A stretch of DNA of 64,000 nt, taken from positions 58,526,975 to 58,590,974 of the forward strand of contig CM055100.1 of assembly GCA_029204225.1 (NCBI GenBank). The letters run 5' to 3'. The position numbers were made by a program, and so were the translations under genes. This DNA comes from Diphasiastrum complanatum. Its lineage: Eukaryota; Streptophyta; Lycopodiopsida; Lycopodiales; Lycopodiaceae. The notes beneath the pieces were generated by a model. That model saw nothing but the letters and a program-made list of their open reading frames with translations, was not told the origin of the DNA and searched no databases. Shown in pieces: positions 1 through 10,675 of the stretch (its first letter is position 1; each line of letters opens with the position of its first letter).

Positions 1-625
1 TGGTGGCCTCTCTGTGTTGCCCCTCTCTCAAAGATCCCGGCATGGACATTTGTCTCGTCTTGCCTGGGATGTGGATGGCTGGGAGGATGCGGTGGACGAT
101 GCAGATCTGGAGGTGGTGGCATAGGTGCAGGTGCGGAAGCGGAGGATGTGGACGGGCCGTGCAGATCTGACGGTGATGGCAAAGGCGTAGGTGCAGAGTA
201 GTGGAGGGCTGTGGATCCATGGGGTGTATGGCGAGGCGGTGCGGATGGCGGCGGGGATATGGCGGCGGGGGCGGGGAGGATGCAACTGGCGGTGGGGGCA
301 GTGCAGATGCGCGGTGGGGGCGGTGGGTGTACCAGGGCGGTAGGTGCAGTGGTTGCACCAGTAGAAATAGAGTCTGCGGCATCTGTGGACAGCTCGTCGG
401 GCTCAGCAGCTATCTCAAAATGTCTCCATAATGCGAGCCCTCTCCGCAGCGGGGATGACCATACAAATTCCGATCCCGTAGCGTCCCCCCGTGGGTCGGA
501 CTCGCAACCCCCCCAGATGTGCCTCGAACTCCGAGAGGCGTTCCCTGTGAACTGCTTTCGACAAAAAGGGCAACGCCACTTTTTGTCGGGCATCACCTCC
601 ACCTCATCCCAAATGAGACGAGCAA

Positions 626-629
<4 letters not shown>
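1..629 (-). CDS. BED-type zinc-finger ORF, N-terminal part of a probable hAT transposase (partial)
   Basis: On the minus strand an open frame begins at an ATG (629-627), directly after a long GA tract, and stays open to the left window edge, more than 200 codons. About 15 residues in it shows KKWRCPFCRKQFTG, then HIWGGC, giving the C-x2-C...H-x4-C zinc ligands of a BED finger, a DNA-binding module at the N-terminus of many hAT transposases and domesticated derivatives. It is followed by a linker very rich in Pro, Ala, Ser and His, the same layout as the linker before the DUF659-like region of the plus-strand hAT gene at 2463. The catalytic part would lie left of the window. Whether it is a live transposase, a domesticated gene or a fragment cannot be told. 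It could also be a stand-alone BED protein. Confidence 0.6.
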
Positions 630-1121
<492 letters not shown>

Positions 1122-2006
1122 CATGCTCTCGGGTTCTGCCAAGTTCCTAGAGACAACAGTAATACCAACTATCAAAGTGTATATAACAACGTCATCTTCG
1201 AGGATCGTCGTGTTTATAATCCTTGGGATAACCAAAGTGAAGATGAATGCCCTTAGTACCATAATGAGCTATTTGAACATTATAGTGATGTGAATATCAC
1301 TAGGATGTGGCCAATATGGAAGACACATTTTTTGACTTGGATCACTAATTTGGATCATCAACAAGTGTACCAAACATTTCTTTCATCACAAGCGAAACCA
1401 ATGGATATATGGTTATCCATCTTCAACAGGACATTGTCACTAACTTTGCTCTTATTGATCAATCAAGAAAAAAAACTCCAACAACACTCTACTGGATGAA
1501 TTGCATGAGATCATTGCTTTAATCAATGCATTGGAGCTATAGAAGGAAATCATTATCCTATATTGGGGAGCAATGTATAAGATAGCACACCAGATGCAGG
1601 GACAAGAATCTCGAGGTAGCTGTAAATAAAGCATTCAAGGCCCACTTACCATAGCCTCCTTTCAGAGAACAAGCAAGAGTACAAATTTCAATATGCAAAG
1701 AGCTTTACCGTTTTTTCCAGGTTCCTCCATCTTGCTATCCCTACATGTTGTCTGTAGCTAGATGTGTTAAGTTCAAGTTGGCTAAACATTTCATGTTGCT
1801 TAAAATCTTGCCTATGTAGGGTATTCGTTGCCCATAGGGAAAGCTTGATAGATCATGATGTTTTTCTAGATTCTCAACAAGTTCATGAGATCAATTTGTA
1901 TATTCTATGTCCATAGCTTACGTTAATCCCATTCAATCCTTTTGTAGTTAGCCAAGCTGCCTCAACCATTTCAGATAGAAATGAACTTTGTTGCAACATT
2001 TCGAAC
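1122..2006. other. no recognisable gene
   Basis: AT-rich sequence with short frames in all directions. The short plus-strand frame at 1290-1499 has no recognisable domain. No RNA gene or LTR boundary is visible. Probably decayed transposon sequence. Confidence 0.6.
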
Positions 2007-2160
2007 CCACGTCAAATACCATTTTGTAAGAAAATCAAACACTTGGGGGATCTTTGTCATCCATTAGGATGTAGAGGGGCACCACGTCAAATACCATTTT
2101 GTAAGAAAATCAAACACTTGGGGGATCTTTGTCATCCATTAGGATGTAGAGGGGCACCAC
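2007..2160. repeat. 75-bp tandem duplication
   Basis: The segment starting at 2007 recurs at 2082 with no visible mismatch over about 79 bp (period 75, just over two copies). The period is a multiple of three, so a short plus-strand frame (2043-2288) reads through both copies. That frame has no recognisable domain. The identity of the copies points to a recent duplication. Confidence 0.92.
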
Positions 2161-2462
2161 ACTTAAGAGAGCTTTATGAATGGACCAAAGATATATTTGA
2201 ATCTTTTGAAGATGATAGGTGTCTCGACTTGTGTGTATTTGTAGCGCATAGGCAAATATATAATTCCATTAAATCACATTATATCTAATTATGTTGAGTC
2301 GTTTTAGGAAACACATAACTCAATACTTGCGGAACAAATGGAAAAAGTTAAGTAATGTAAAACACATTGATCAAGTTTGAAGTTTCAAGTTCAACGATCA
2401 TTGATCTGAGATCATCTAAATTCTAATTTATGAATTGTATTGTAAATTGTCTTTTTTGGCAG

Positions 2463-5400
2463 ATCGAGATGCAGTGATGGCGACACAGCCAGAGGCCACC
2501 ACATCACGCCCCCCAGTTGCCATCAACTCACCCCTCGCTTCCCATGGCTCAGAGGACAGAGCTGCAGATGAGGCAGGGCCTAGTACCCGGCCTGACCCGC
2601 CTTCTGGTGCAGGAACCTCGACACCACCTCCAGCCGTGACCATACCGGCACATCATCATCCACCTGAGAGAGGGAGAGGTAGACGGGGCCGCACTACACA
2701 GCTGGGGGGTAGGGAGTACTATGTGTCCACCTTCGCTCCCATAGCCATTGCAGAGGCAAAGGTTGCAGTTCGACAGCTGTTCTACATCTGCGATCTGCAA
2801 TTTCATCTGGCTAGGACCCCAGCATGGAGGAGGGCGATGAGTGCAGTGAGTGCAATTGGGAAGGTGTGGTCGGGGCCATCTTGTGCGCACCTGAGGACGA
2901 AGGGACTTCTTGATGAGCGGGCTTCGGTTGACCAGAAGCTAGAGCCTCTCAGGAAGGCATGGGCCCCGTACGTACTACTATCCTTTTAAATTTATGCACT
3001 GTAAACTTTAAAGACTCTATGATGATTGATCATTGATATGTAGTATGTACATTAAGTTTTCATACATTGTGGGGGCATTGCATACTTATTGCTTGTTAAT
3101 AGCTATTTATGTTAAATCATGAATCATAATGGTCAATTTTCAAATGATCATTCATCATTGAAATTTGCCATGAAATTTGAATTACGATCTCGGATCTTGT
3201 CTTGAGCAACACTGCAATGTGAGTCGTGACTTGTGACTTGTCACCTGTGAACTAGGTATGGTTGCACCATCATATCTGATGGTTGGAGCGATACGAGGAG
3301 GTGCCACATATTGAATATCCCGGTGTCTTCGTGCATGGCGACGATGTTTCTCAGATCCATTGACACCTCTGGGGAGGCAGTCACGGGCGAGTACATGTTC
3401 TCCACATTCGAGCTACCATTGAGGAGGTGGGACCACAGCACGTTGTGCATGTATATATACTATACCTATTACTATAATGTTAAGTGGTAATTTGTAAATG
3501 TTAATGTTGAATGATCATTGTTCAATGGCGATTGATTAACAATGGATTATGGTTCACTTGAATTCGGAATTCCAAAGTCATGCACATTGCATTGTATGGT
3601 TGTGCAGGTGCTCACAAACAATGCATCAAACTGCCTCTCCATGGGTAGGCTCGTTAATGAGACCTACCCCCACATCTTTTGGACACCTTGTGCTGCACAC
3701 TGCCTGAACTTGTTGGTCGAGGATGTGGCCAAGATTCCATGGATTGCGGAGGTGGTACGTACCGCACAGTTCTTGGTGAGATTCATCACCAAGAAGCCTA
3801 GGGTCATGGCCATGTTCAGAAGACAGTCCACCTTGGATGTCTTGAGACCTGCCCCCACCAAGTATGCAAGTTGCAACTCAAATTTGTGTGCGCTTCTGTT
3901 GGTAAGTATAGTTACTAGTAACTAAGTAATGGCTATTGTAGTTTACTTTGCGAGCACTGAATGTTCAATGTAGTATGTACCTACTACCTAGGTCCTACTC
4001 TTGAATGTTCAATGCAATGCATCATATTTCATGCATGTATTGTGTTGTCAGAAGTTAGAACTTGTCACTTGTGCCCTGTGCAGGTTTGCATTTATGTTCC
4101 TGGTCCTCGAACGACTGCTGAAAGTTCATCAGGGCTTGAAGCAGATGGTTGTTGTCATTGACTGGGAGCAGTGGGGGCCATCACAGGCGCCCAAGAGTAA
4201 GAGATTCGAGCGAACCGTTATGTATTCACCATTTTGGGATGAGGCTAGATCCATTGTCGTGGGCCTACAGCCCATCTACACTGTCCTGCGCCTTACAGAT
4301 CGAGAGGGCTGCACATTGGGCCTCTTGTACGAGTTCATGGACAGGCTGGGCGAGCAGTTGAGCCTTTGCATGACAAGCCCAGAGAGGTATATCGCTGACG
4401 TTTATTACTTGAGCCTTACTAGTTAGTACTTAGTAGTTACTAGTAACTAGTTGGTAGTAAGTACTAACTCGAAACTTCTAAGTTGTAACTTGTAACTAAT
4501 GTTTGAAATTTGAATCATCATTGAATCAGTTATCATTCAACATTCATGATTCAAGATTCAAGATTCAAATTTCAAATGTAGTATGTAGTATGTAGTATGT
4601 ACTATATAGTATAATTATTAATGTGTCTTCAATCTTGATTCTTGCAGGCTTGTGGAGGTCCGGCTCCTTTGGTTGAGCAGGTGGGAGTGGTTTCATAAGC
4701 CCCTGCATGCCATGGCCCACATACTCCATCCAATTTGGAGGAATGGGGAGCAGTACACAGATAGGGAGCTCAAGGATGGCTGGAATGCCTATATCTCCCG
4801 AGTTTATCCTGATGTACGCGAGCAAGATAACCTGCTGGATAAGCTCCAGATTTTCAGGCAGGCGACCTTGGAGTTCGCCACTGGCCCGGCGCTTTTGGCA
4901 ATAAACTGACCATGGTCCATTACAGTTTAAACTTCAATTACTTCACATTTTACTGCACAATTAGTCAATCATATTGTTGGAACTTGGTTGCAACTTGCTA
5001 GTACTAACTGCCCCTTGAACTGTAATTCAGACCAGCTGCGTCACGTGTCATGGTGGTCGAAGTTTGGGGTTGATGTCCCCAAATTGCGTTGCCTTGCCAT
5101 CAGGATTCTCTCACAGGACTGCACTGCAGTCGCTTGTGAGAGAAACTGGAGTGTCCATTCCCTGATTCACACGAAGAAGAGGAATCAACTCTCATCTGCA
5201 CAGTTGGAGAGGTTGGTGTACGTACATGCCAACCTGAGACTTTTGGGTAGACTCCAAGACCACCGCAGAGCCTATCCAAGTAACTTGTAAGCCATAAGTT
5301 ATAATTTCTAGCATGCGATCCCAAGACCCAGTTAGTAGATACTAAATAGATCATAATAGACTGTAGCTAAATTTTACTTTTGTCGGCCCTCCAAATTTTG

Positions 5401-5940
5401 TCTTGATTTCAATGTGCATTGTGACATGTGCGTAGGTTAATCCCAATCTAATCAATGTGGCAAAGGTTCCAGAGTTGCCACCGAGACCAATCAGAGGAGG
5501 ACGTGTACGCATTCCTCCATGAGGAGGCCATGCAGAGTGCAGGTGAGAAATTAGGATTGTCTAAGGTCTTGAATTAAATTTCAAAGTTTAAACTAATTAT
5601 TGTAATTTACTAATCTGCAGGCAATAATATGTTTGTCCCTCCTTGTGTGCACTGTGCAGGACCTGTCACTCGAGCAAAGCGTAGGAGGAGGGCAGGAGAG
5701 GGTAGCAGCTCCCGTGCTCACAGCCTTGACGACGAGGACGAGTCTGAGTCTAAGGCATCGTCAGGGTCAAAGTCCTCAGAGGAGGAGTATGTGGATGAGG
5801 AGTCCGAGGAGGGCGGGGATGCGGATGAGGGGCATCATACCTCTGTCTCCGATGAGGATTTCACGGCTGCCACTCGAGAGACCACAGCAGGCTCCACAGC
5901 ACCAGCGAGTAGGAGGAGACTCAGGCGTAGGAGAGCTTAG
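2463..5940 (+). pseudogene. hAT-superfamily transposase gene, multi-exon, broken
   Basis: Exons inferred from splice sites with matching phases: 2463-2967 (Pro-rich linker, then the start of a DUF659-like region), 3256-3450 (GCTIISDGWSD block), 3608-3861 (LTNNASNC and FWTPCAAHCLNLL blocks), 4084-4386, 4648 to about 4900, 5031-5279 (dimerisation domain with WWSKFG, AIRILSQ and ACERNWS), about 5436-5542, and a last exon to the TAG at 5938-5940 coding an acidic Ser/Glu tail ending in Arg-rich sequence. hAT transposases cut and paste DNA as dimers in the nucleus. Breaks: a 1-base loss near 3410 shifts frame between the YMFSTF and ATIEEVG parts, TGA at 4907-4909 ends exon 5 without a donor, and the small exon at 5436 is out of frame at its start. 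No BED exon is found upstream on this strand. Terminal inverted repeats were not identified. Confidence 0.85.
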
Positions 5941-7007
5941 AGTGCTCATTGTACATTGTAGATTGTAGTCTGTAGATGTCACTAGTGACTAGATGCGCAT
6001 TGACTCTTGAGCTGTTTACACATCATGATTTATCATCAGACATGTTACATGTGGCATTACATTGGTGACCGGACTCATGAGGCACCTGGCATATGTATTT
6101 ACTATTATGTTCATTGTTATGAATCATGATATATTATGGATTCTAATTTCTGATTCCAAAAGTTAAGTTGTTAACTGGTTACTGTAGTCTGTAGTCTGTT
6201 TACTGTCAGACTATTTCGGATTATCTAATATCAGGATTCACTTTTCAGTAATTACTAATGGTTTTACAATTTTGATTTTGGTACTTAATGTATTATGATT
6301 TATGTTACATATAGAATGTTCAATGTTGAATGATGAATCTAAGTTTCTAACGTACATTTTTTTGGCTTTCTCAAAGAGACTCTAACATTGTCATAACCTT
6401 CTTGTTTATTCTTTTCTCCGGAGTCCGATCTCGACCTTGCAATTTGAAAAAAAGTTTGAACTTCAACTTTCAACTTTGAAACAAAATTACAAATTACAAT
6501 CTACGGTCCTACCGTCCTAGTACAGTACCTACGGTCTAGACCAAGGACTCTACTTAGCTACCATTATCCATAGATTCCATGTCAAAGTTCAAAGTTCAAA
6601 CTGAGACTAGTGAGTCGTGACTAGTCACTATTTTCAGCTCAGAGCTCAAATTTCAGTTATACTCCTGAGTCCTACACCAGGAACCCTAGAACCTAAGTTC
6701 CAAGTGGCAAGTTGAAAGTTCCAAGTTCCAACTCCACAGTCTCCTTAGCAAGCAGATCCTTGTACCCAGGGGCCAGGATAGGGTTACAACTTACTCAGTC
6801 TTACTGCAGTTCTCTTAAACTTGGGTCATTATGTTTTAATACTGTATACGACGGCCTACAGGTGATAGGTCACAAGAGATCTGATTATCCTAATATCTGT
6901 AAATTTAGAGGAAATTGTTTAGCTATTAAGTATCTGTACAGTGAATATATGTATTATGACTTGTACATCAGAGAAAATTATTGTTTTTTTGAAAAATGGA
7001 AAGGACA
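5941..7007. other. non-coding, low-complexity flank of the hAT gene
   Basis: AT-rich DNA built from recurring short words (CAAAGTTCAAA, TTCAAATTTC, ACTAGTGACTAG, GTAGTCTGTAG), the same vocabulary as the introns of the hAT gene. A frame at 6712-7188 has no domain. This is likely the 3' flank or non-coding end of the hAT element. Confidence 0.55.
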
Positions 7008-7105
7008 GGTTCGAACGATTTCCGATTCAAACCTGGCCTACCGGTTCGAACCTCAAAGAATCGGTTCGAACCGGCCGGTTCGAATCAACCTGTTCGAATC
7101 GGGGT
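7008..7105. repeat. cluster of GGTTCGAACC palindromes
   Basis: Six copies of the 10-bp palindrome GGTTCGAACC or one-to-two-base variants (GGTTCGAATC, GATTCAAACC) lie within about 100 bp, two of them flanking a GGCCGG core. The word resembles the internal B box of tRNA genes, but no tRNA cloverleaf can be drawn. The cluster sits exactly where the neighbouring gag fragment loses similarity to its relative. Confidence 0.8.
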
Positions 7106-7112
7106 GTAACCT

Positions 7113-7485
7113 TGATGGGAAGAAAGGCCGCCTTAAAGGCCTTACAAAAGTCTTCCCAATTCTTAGGTGCTTCAGGCTTACCCCTTAAATCTTGCCACCA
7201 CGTAAAAGATTTACCTCGCAGGTACATGACGGCTAGATTGATCTTGTTGTCGTCGGATGAATCATGCATGGAGAAGTGCAAGTTCCACTGATCAATCCAC
7301 GGCAAGACCACTTCAAGGGTTCTATCCTTCTTTTCCCCAGCAAAAATCTTAGGGGGGGTGAACAATATTTGTCTTAATTGTGTCAACTCCTTCAAATCAT
7401 GCTGATCCCGAGAGTGTTTAGATTGCAAATCAACAATCTATTGTTTCAGATTATTGATTGCAAGCAATAACGATTCGGAATCCAT
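7113..7485 (-). pseudogene. Ty3/gypsy gag fragment (truncated)
   Basis: Minus-strand frame from the ATG at 7485 matches the gag of the chromovirus at the right end of the window, including the blocks KINLAVMYLRGKSFTWW and AFKAAFLP of a retrotransposon capsid domain. A TAG at 7440-7438 interrupts it where the relative has a glutamine context. Similarity ends at about 7113, where the frame runs into the GGTTCGAACC cluster. Everything downstream (rest of gag, pol, 3' LTR) is missing, so this is a 5' stump of an element inserted on the minus strand. Confidence 0.85.
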
Positions 7486-8209
7486 GGTAGAGGTAGATGC
7501 TGTAACCTCATCATAGGCTGTTTGGTAGGATTAGGATCCATTATTCAAGAGCAAGAGTTGTGAATTAAGAGAGAAAGGAGTTGGAAGAGATCACAAACAA
7601 CTCAAGGAAGTAAATACAACTCAAACTTGCTGGCTCCTGACTATCCGAATGGTATTGTCCATGGCTGCCATAAGGATAAAAAGACAGCAAAGGAAGAGAT
7701 GCACCACCACCTCCACCCTCTCTTCTCATGAAACTTAGCAAAGGAGCGGCATGCCTCCCTTTCATACTTGATCATAAACCGCCAAGTGGCATCACTATGC
7801 CACCTATGCATTTGACCTGGACCACCTGCCAGATTTCTTGCCAGTTGGAAGCCAGGACATCACCCCCCCCCCCCCTTTCGCTGGTTTTCCCCTCCAACTG
7901 CTGCGGACAAATACCAAACCGCCGTTGTCCAGCGGAACTGGTTTTTTTTTTTTAAGGGCCTCATGGAACAGCTCCCTCGCGGAAGTCCTGTCCGCTGGTT
8001 GTTGCCGTCCACTGCAGGACAGTACCACGTGGCAGCACACGGAGGGGTCCATTCTGTTTTTTTTTTTTTTTACTCCAAAAAAAACCATCGAAAATAGATG
8101 TTAGAAGGATACAAAATGTGAACTAAACCTTTCCCTCATAACTAAGAATTTCGAAAGAGATCATTACTATACGAGAAAACCATCAACACACCTGCTTTCA
8201 GTATACAGT
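7486..8209 (-). other. leader of the truncated gypsy element
   Basis: Sequence between primer site and gag. It is related to the leader at 58553-59470 near the primer site (shared CTGAAAGCAGGTG on the element's strand) and contains homopolymer runs: a C run near 7863, a T run near 7941 and a T run near 8057. No coding domain is seen. Confidence 0.6.
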
Positions 8210-8222
8210 GGCTCTGATGCCA
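8210..8222 (-). other. primer binding site (initiator-Met tRNA type)
   Basis: On the minus strand the sequence reads TGGCATCAGAGCC two bases after the LTR end. It differs by one base from TGGTATCAGAGCC, the usual plant retroelement site complementary to initiator methionine tRNA. Confidence 0.75.
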
Positions 8223-8224
8223 TA

Positions 8225-8659
8225 TGTTGGACTCTTTCATACCGCATACCTCCAGGTGCCGGTTAACCACAAGAGACCGAACAATTCACGTTCCACCCTG
8301 CCATAGGCCCCACCACCCTCCGTGCCCTGGCCTATGACCGTCGACAAGCAAGATCCGACTTCCATCCTAGAGAGTGTCCCATACCACTGCCTAGGCTCTC
8401 AGCCATCTCCCGAGTCCTGCCTCAAGCACTCATCTTGGCTGTGCACACCGCCCTCCATCCACCTTCTCCTAGGTAGATAGAATGGATGGCGAATGAGTCC
8501 TCCTTCCCTTGTATACCTCCAAGGTGGGAGACTCCAAGCCATGCGCACGTCCTAGATTACGACACATGGCAACCATGTAGGTTCACAAGTCACCGGTCAA
8601 GTCAACAGGCCCAGTCATCGTCCAGTCTCAAGTTAGGTTTGGGACCCAAGGGAGTTGGG
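8225..8659 (-). repeat. 5' LTR of the truncated gypsy element
   Basis: Reverse complement of the 443-bp LTR at 58095-58537. Shared stretches include the GGTTAACCGGCACCTGGAGG end, the TCCTAGGTAGATAGA word and the CCCTTGGGTCCCAAAC start. The inner end is the CA dinucleotide at 8225. At the outer end the match stops at about 8659, short of the terminal TGTTAGGGA, so a few bases of the terminus have been replaced. Confidence 0.85.
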
Positions 8660-8771
8660 TTGGAGTGCAAACACTCTCCATGCCCTATGCATGTGGGAGA
8701 GAGAATGTAGGCTATGATGGTTAAAACGCGATTCCTACGTTTTGATTCATCCCTCCAAAATTAGGGTTCGA

Positions 8772-8934
8772 CTTATCTTGACCATAAGTATTGCTAATTA
8801 TGGTTTTGACTTATATTGACCATTGCCTTATCTTGACCGCAAGTGAAGTATTGCTAAATTTGGTTTTGACTTATGTTGACCATTGACTTATCTTGACCAT
8901 AAGTGAAGTGTTGCTAATTATGGTTTTGGCCAGG
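8772..8934. repeat. short tandem repeat, 55-60 bp period
   Basis: Three copies of a unit starting CTTATCTTGACC and containing ATTGCTAATTATGGTTTTG begin at 8772, 8827 and 8887. The copies differ at a few bases and one is about 5 bp shorter. The repeat adjoins the outer LTR end of the gypsy stump. Confidence 0.9.
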
Positions 8935-9707
8935 TGTCAACTGCATGCCCTCAAACTTCTATTTGGTGAATGTTTCCAATTGTGGGAGAGATGCCTACCT
9001 GGAATCAAAACAGGTTTTTCATTTCAAGAAAGAGAGTTTGTTGACATAAAACAGATTGAAGTTCATGGTGTGAATTTTAGGGCGACGACACAAAAACTCC
9101 ACAGAATGTCAGTTGAGAGAGAGAGAGAGAGAGAGAGCGCGCGCGCTTTATAAGAGTCTTTTCCATGCCCAAAGGCATGTACAACAAAAAAGTACATCTC
9201 AAGTATGTGGTATCAATGGGAGCGCAACGTCTCCGAGAAACAGTAAAGAGAGAATGAGAGTGTTGTACGCATTGGTTTGAGTCATTCAGGGAAAGAAAGA
9301 CATAAATAGGAAGGGAGTCGATGAATCCACTAAACCAACATTGCACCATACAGAAACTTAATAAACTAAGGGAGTAGATAAATCCTAAATGGATCAATGT
9401 TGCTCTCCCATTCATCCCTCTCTCCTCCTACTGGCAGCCGTAGCTAATGAAACCTAAATCGGGCTTAATATGGGTTTTTTCGATTGATTTCATAACTTGT
9501 TCCATACGCAGGCAACGCGTATCTATGTACTATATTGCAGATGATAATGTGATAGTATGGATCATTTATGAATAAGAACGGCATATGATGGATAATAATA
9601 GCATATTGGATGACAGTAAAAATCAGGCACAGACTGAGAGAAGAAACTAATTGACCTCTAAACTGCCACCAAATGTTACCAGAACCTAGGATAAGTTGTT
9701 GACTTAC
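8935..9707. other. no clear gene; contains (GA)n at 9114-9137
   Basis: A (GA)n tract followed by a short GC alternation (9138-9146) is the only clear structure. A 112-codon minus-strand frame (9077-9415) has no recognised domain. The stretch lies 3' of the candidate exon at 9708-10049 on the minus strand and could be its first intron. Confidence 0.5.
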
Positions 9708-10049
9708 CTGACTTTGATACAGCCTTCCACAAGCTCGCCTGTAATCACCATCCAAAAGCTTACTAGATGAAGCCGTGTGAGTTTTGTTACACGAAACCAA
9801 ATCGTTATGCAACAAGGGTTTCGAGGTCATCGAGCTATCCGCATCTGTTCCAATGGAAGTACAATCATCAGACACCAGTGACACTGATTTTGATGATGTT
9901 CCATAGCCAGATTCAATAATAAAAACGTTGCGGAATAGGCAGGAGCGTTTGAATCCTGCTGCAAACGCCAAAGGGATCTGCAGCAACCTGCAGATCCCAA
10001 CTTCCACATTTTTCCTCAACGGCGCCACCGTAGCCGATCTTTCCGCCAA
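9708..10049 (-). CDS. candidate first exon of a host gene, no AUG in frame
   Basis: A minus-strand open frame of about 115 codons ends at a good splice donor (CAG|GTAAGT, donor at 9707-9706) and lies downstream of a leader with plant promoter features. Three in-frame stops lie just upstream of where the frame opens, and its first internal Met is far in (SSMTSK). Translation would need a non-AUG start, a missing upstream exon or a repaired frame. An overlapping 60-codon frame (9827-10009) does start with ATG but stops early. The product is not recognised. It may be a pseudogene exon or a non-coding transcript. Confidence 0.35.
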
Positions 10050-10260
10050 TTCTTCAGCTCATAATAATAATCATCACCATCTTTCTCAGTTTTGAGATTG
10101 TTCAGAAAACTGATTAGGGTTTCTGACGATCCAACGCACAGAAAGATCGAGAGAGTGAGAGAGAGAGAGAGAGGAGACTCCGAGAGAGACGGGCTAGCCC
10201 GCTTAGTTGGATGTCAGCCACGTGTGACTTTGCCACTTGTCAGCTGTTCTGTGGTCTGAA
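10050..10260 (-). promoter_or_regulatory. promoter and leader of the minus-strand exon
   Basis: Reading on the minus strand: a CACGTG G-box (10224-10219), a (CT)n pyrimidine tract (10173-10149), an AAACCCTAA telo-box word (10122-10114), and a short uORF of eight codons starting with ATG just before the open frame. This order is typical of plant housekeeping promoters and leaders. No clear TATA box is seen. Confidence 0.45.
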
Positions 10261-10379
10261 AACGGACGTGGCAGAATCTGGAGGTAGCGGGTTAGCACTA
10301 TACTGGTGCGGTTAAGAGACAAGGAAGCTTATTATTCGATCAGGGGCGGGGCATATGGACAAAAAAGGTCCCCAAAGTC

Positions 10380-10675
10380 ATATGGGCCTGCCCACATGAA
10401 GGTTTACAGGTTGTTGCTCATCCAGAATGAGAGGGATTGAGATTGAATGAGCATCGGTGTTCCAAGATGAGGAAAATTGGATGGGATGAGCATGGTTGTT
10501 CAACGATGAGCACTTTTGATATGAGCACAAATGTTTTAGGATGAGCAAGTCCACAAATCCCATGTGGGCAAAATAGCAATCCACGTCGACTTCTTGACGA
10601 CCCTCTATGGGGGCTCATCCATGATGAGCACTACACAAGTGGCCAACATTAGAGGATCACATTTTTGGATGAGCC
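10380..10675. repeat. GATGAGC-word cluster, MITE-like
   Basis: About nine copies of ATGAGC(A) or its complement fall between 10415 and 10675, including the palindrome GCTCATCCATGATGAGC at 10614. The segment also has an inverted pair TGCCCACATG (about 10388) and CATGTGGGCA (about 10561). No coding domain is present. It could be a miniature inverted-repeat element or a decayed foldback, but its ends and target duplication were not found. Confidence 0.55.

Noticed and set aside
7008-7105. tRNA gene suggested by GGTTCGAATC words
   Set aside because: No acceptor, D or anticodon stems can be placed around any copy, and the words are palindromic repeats.
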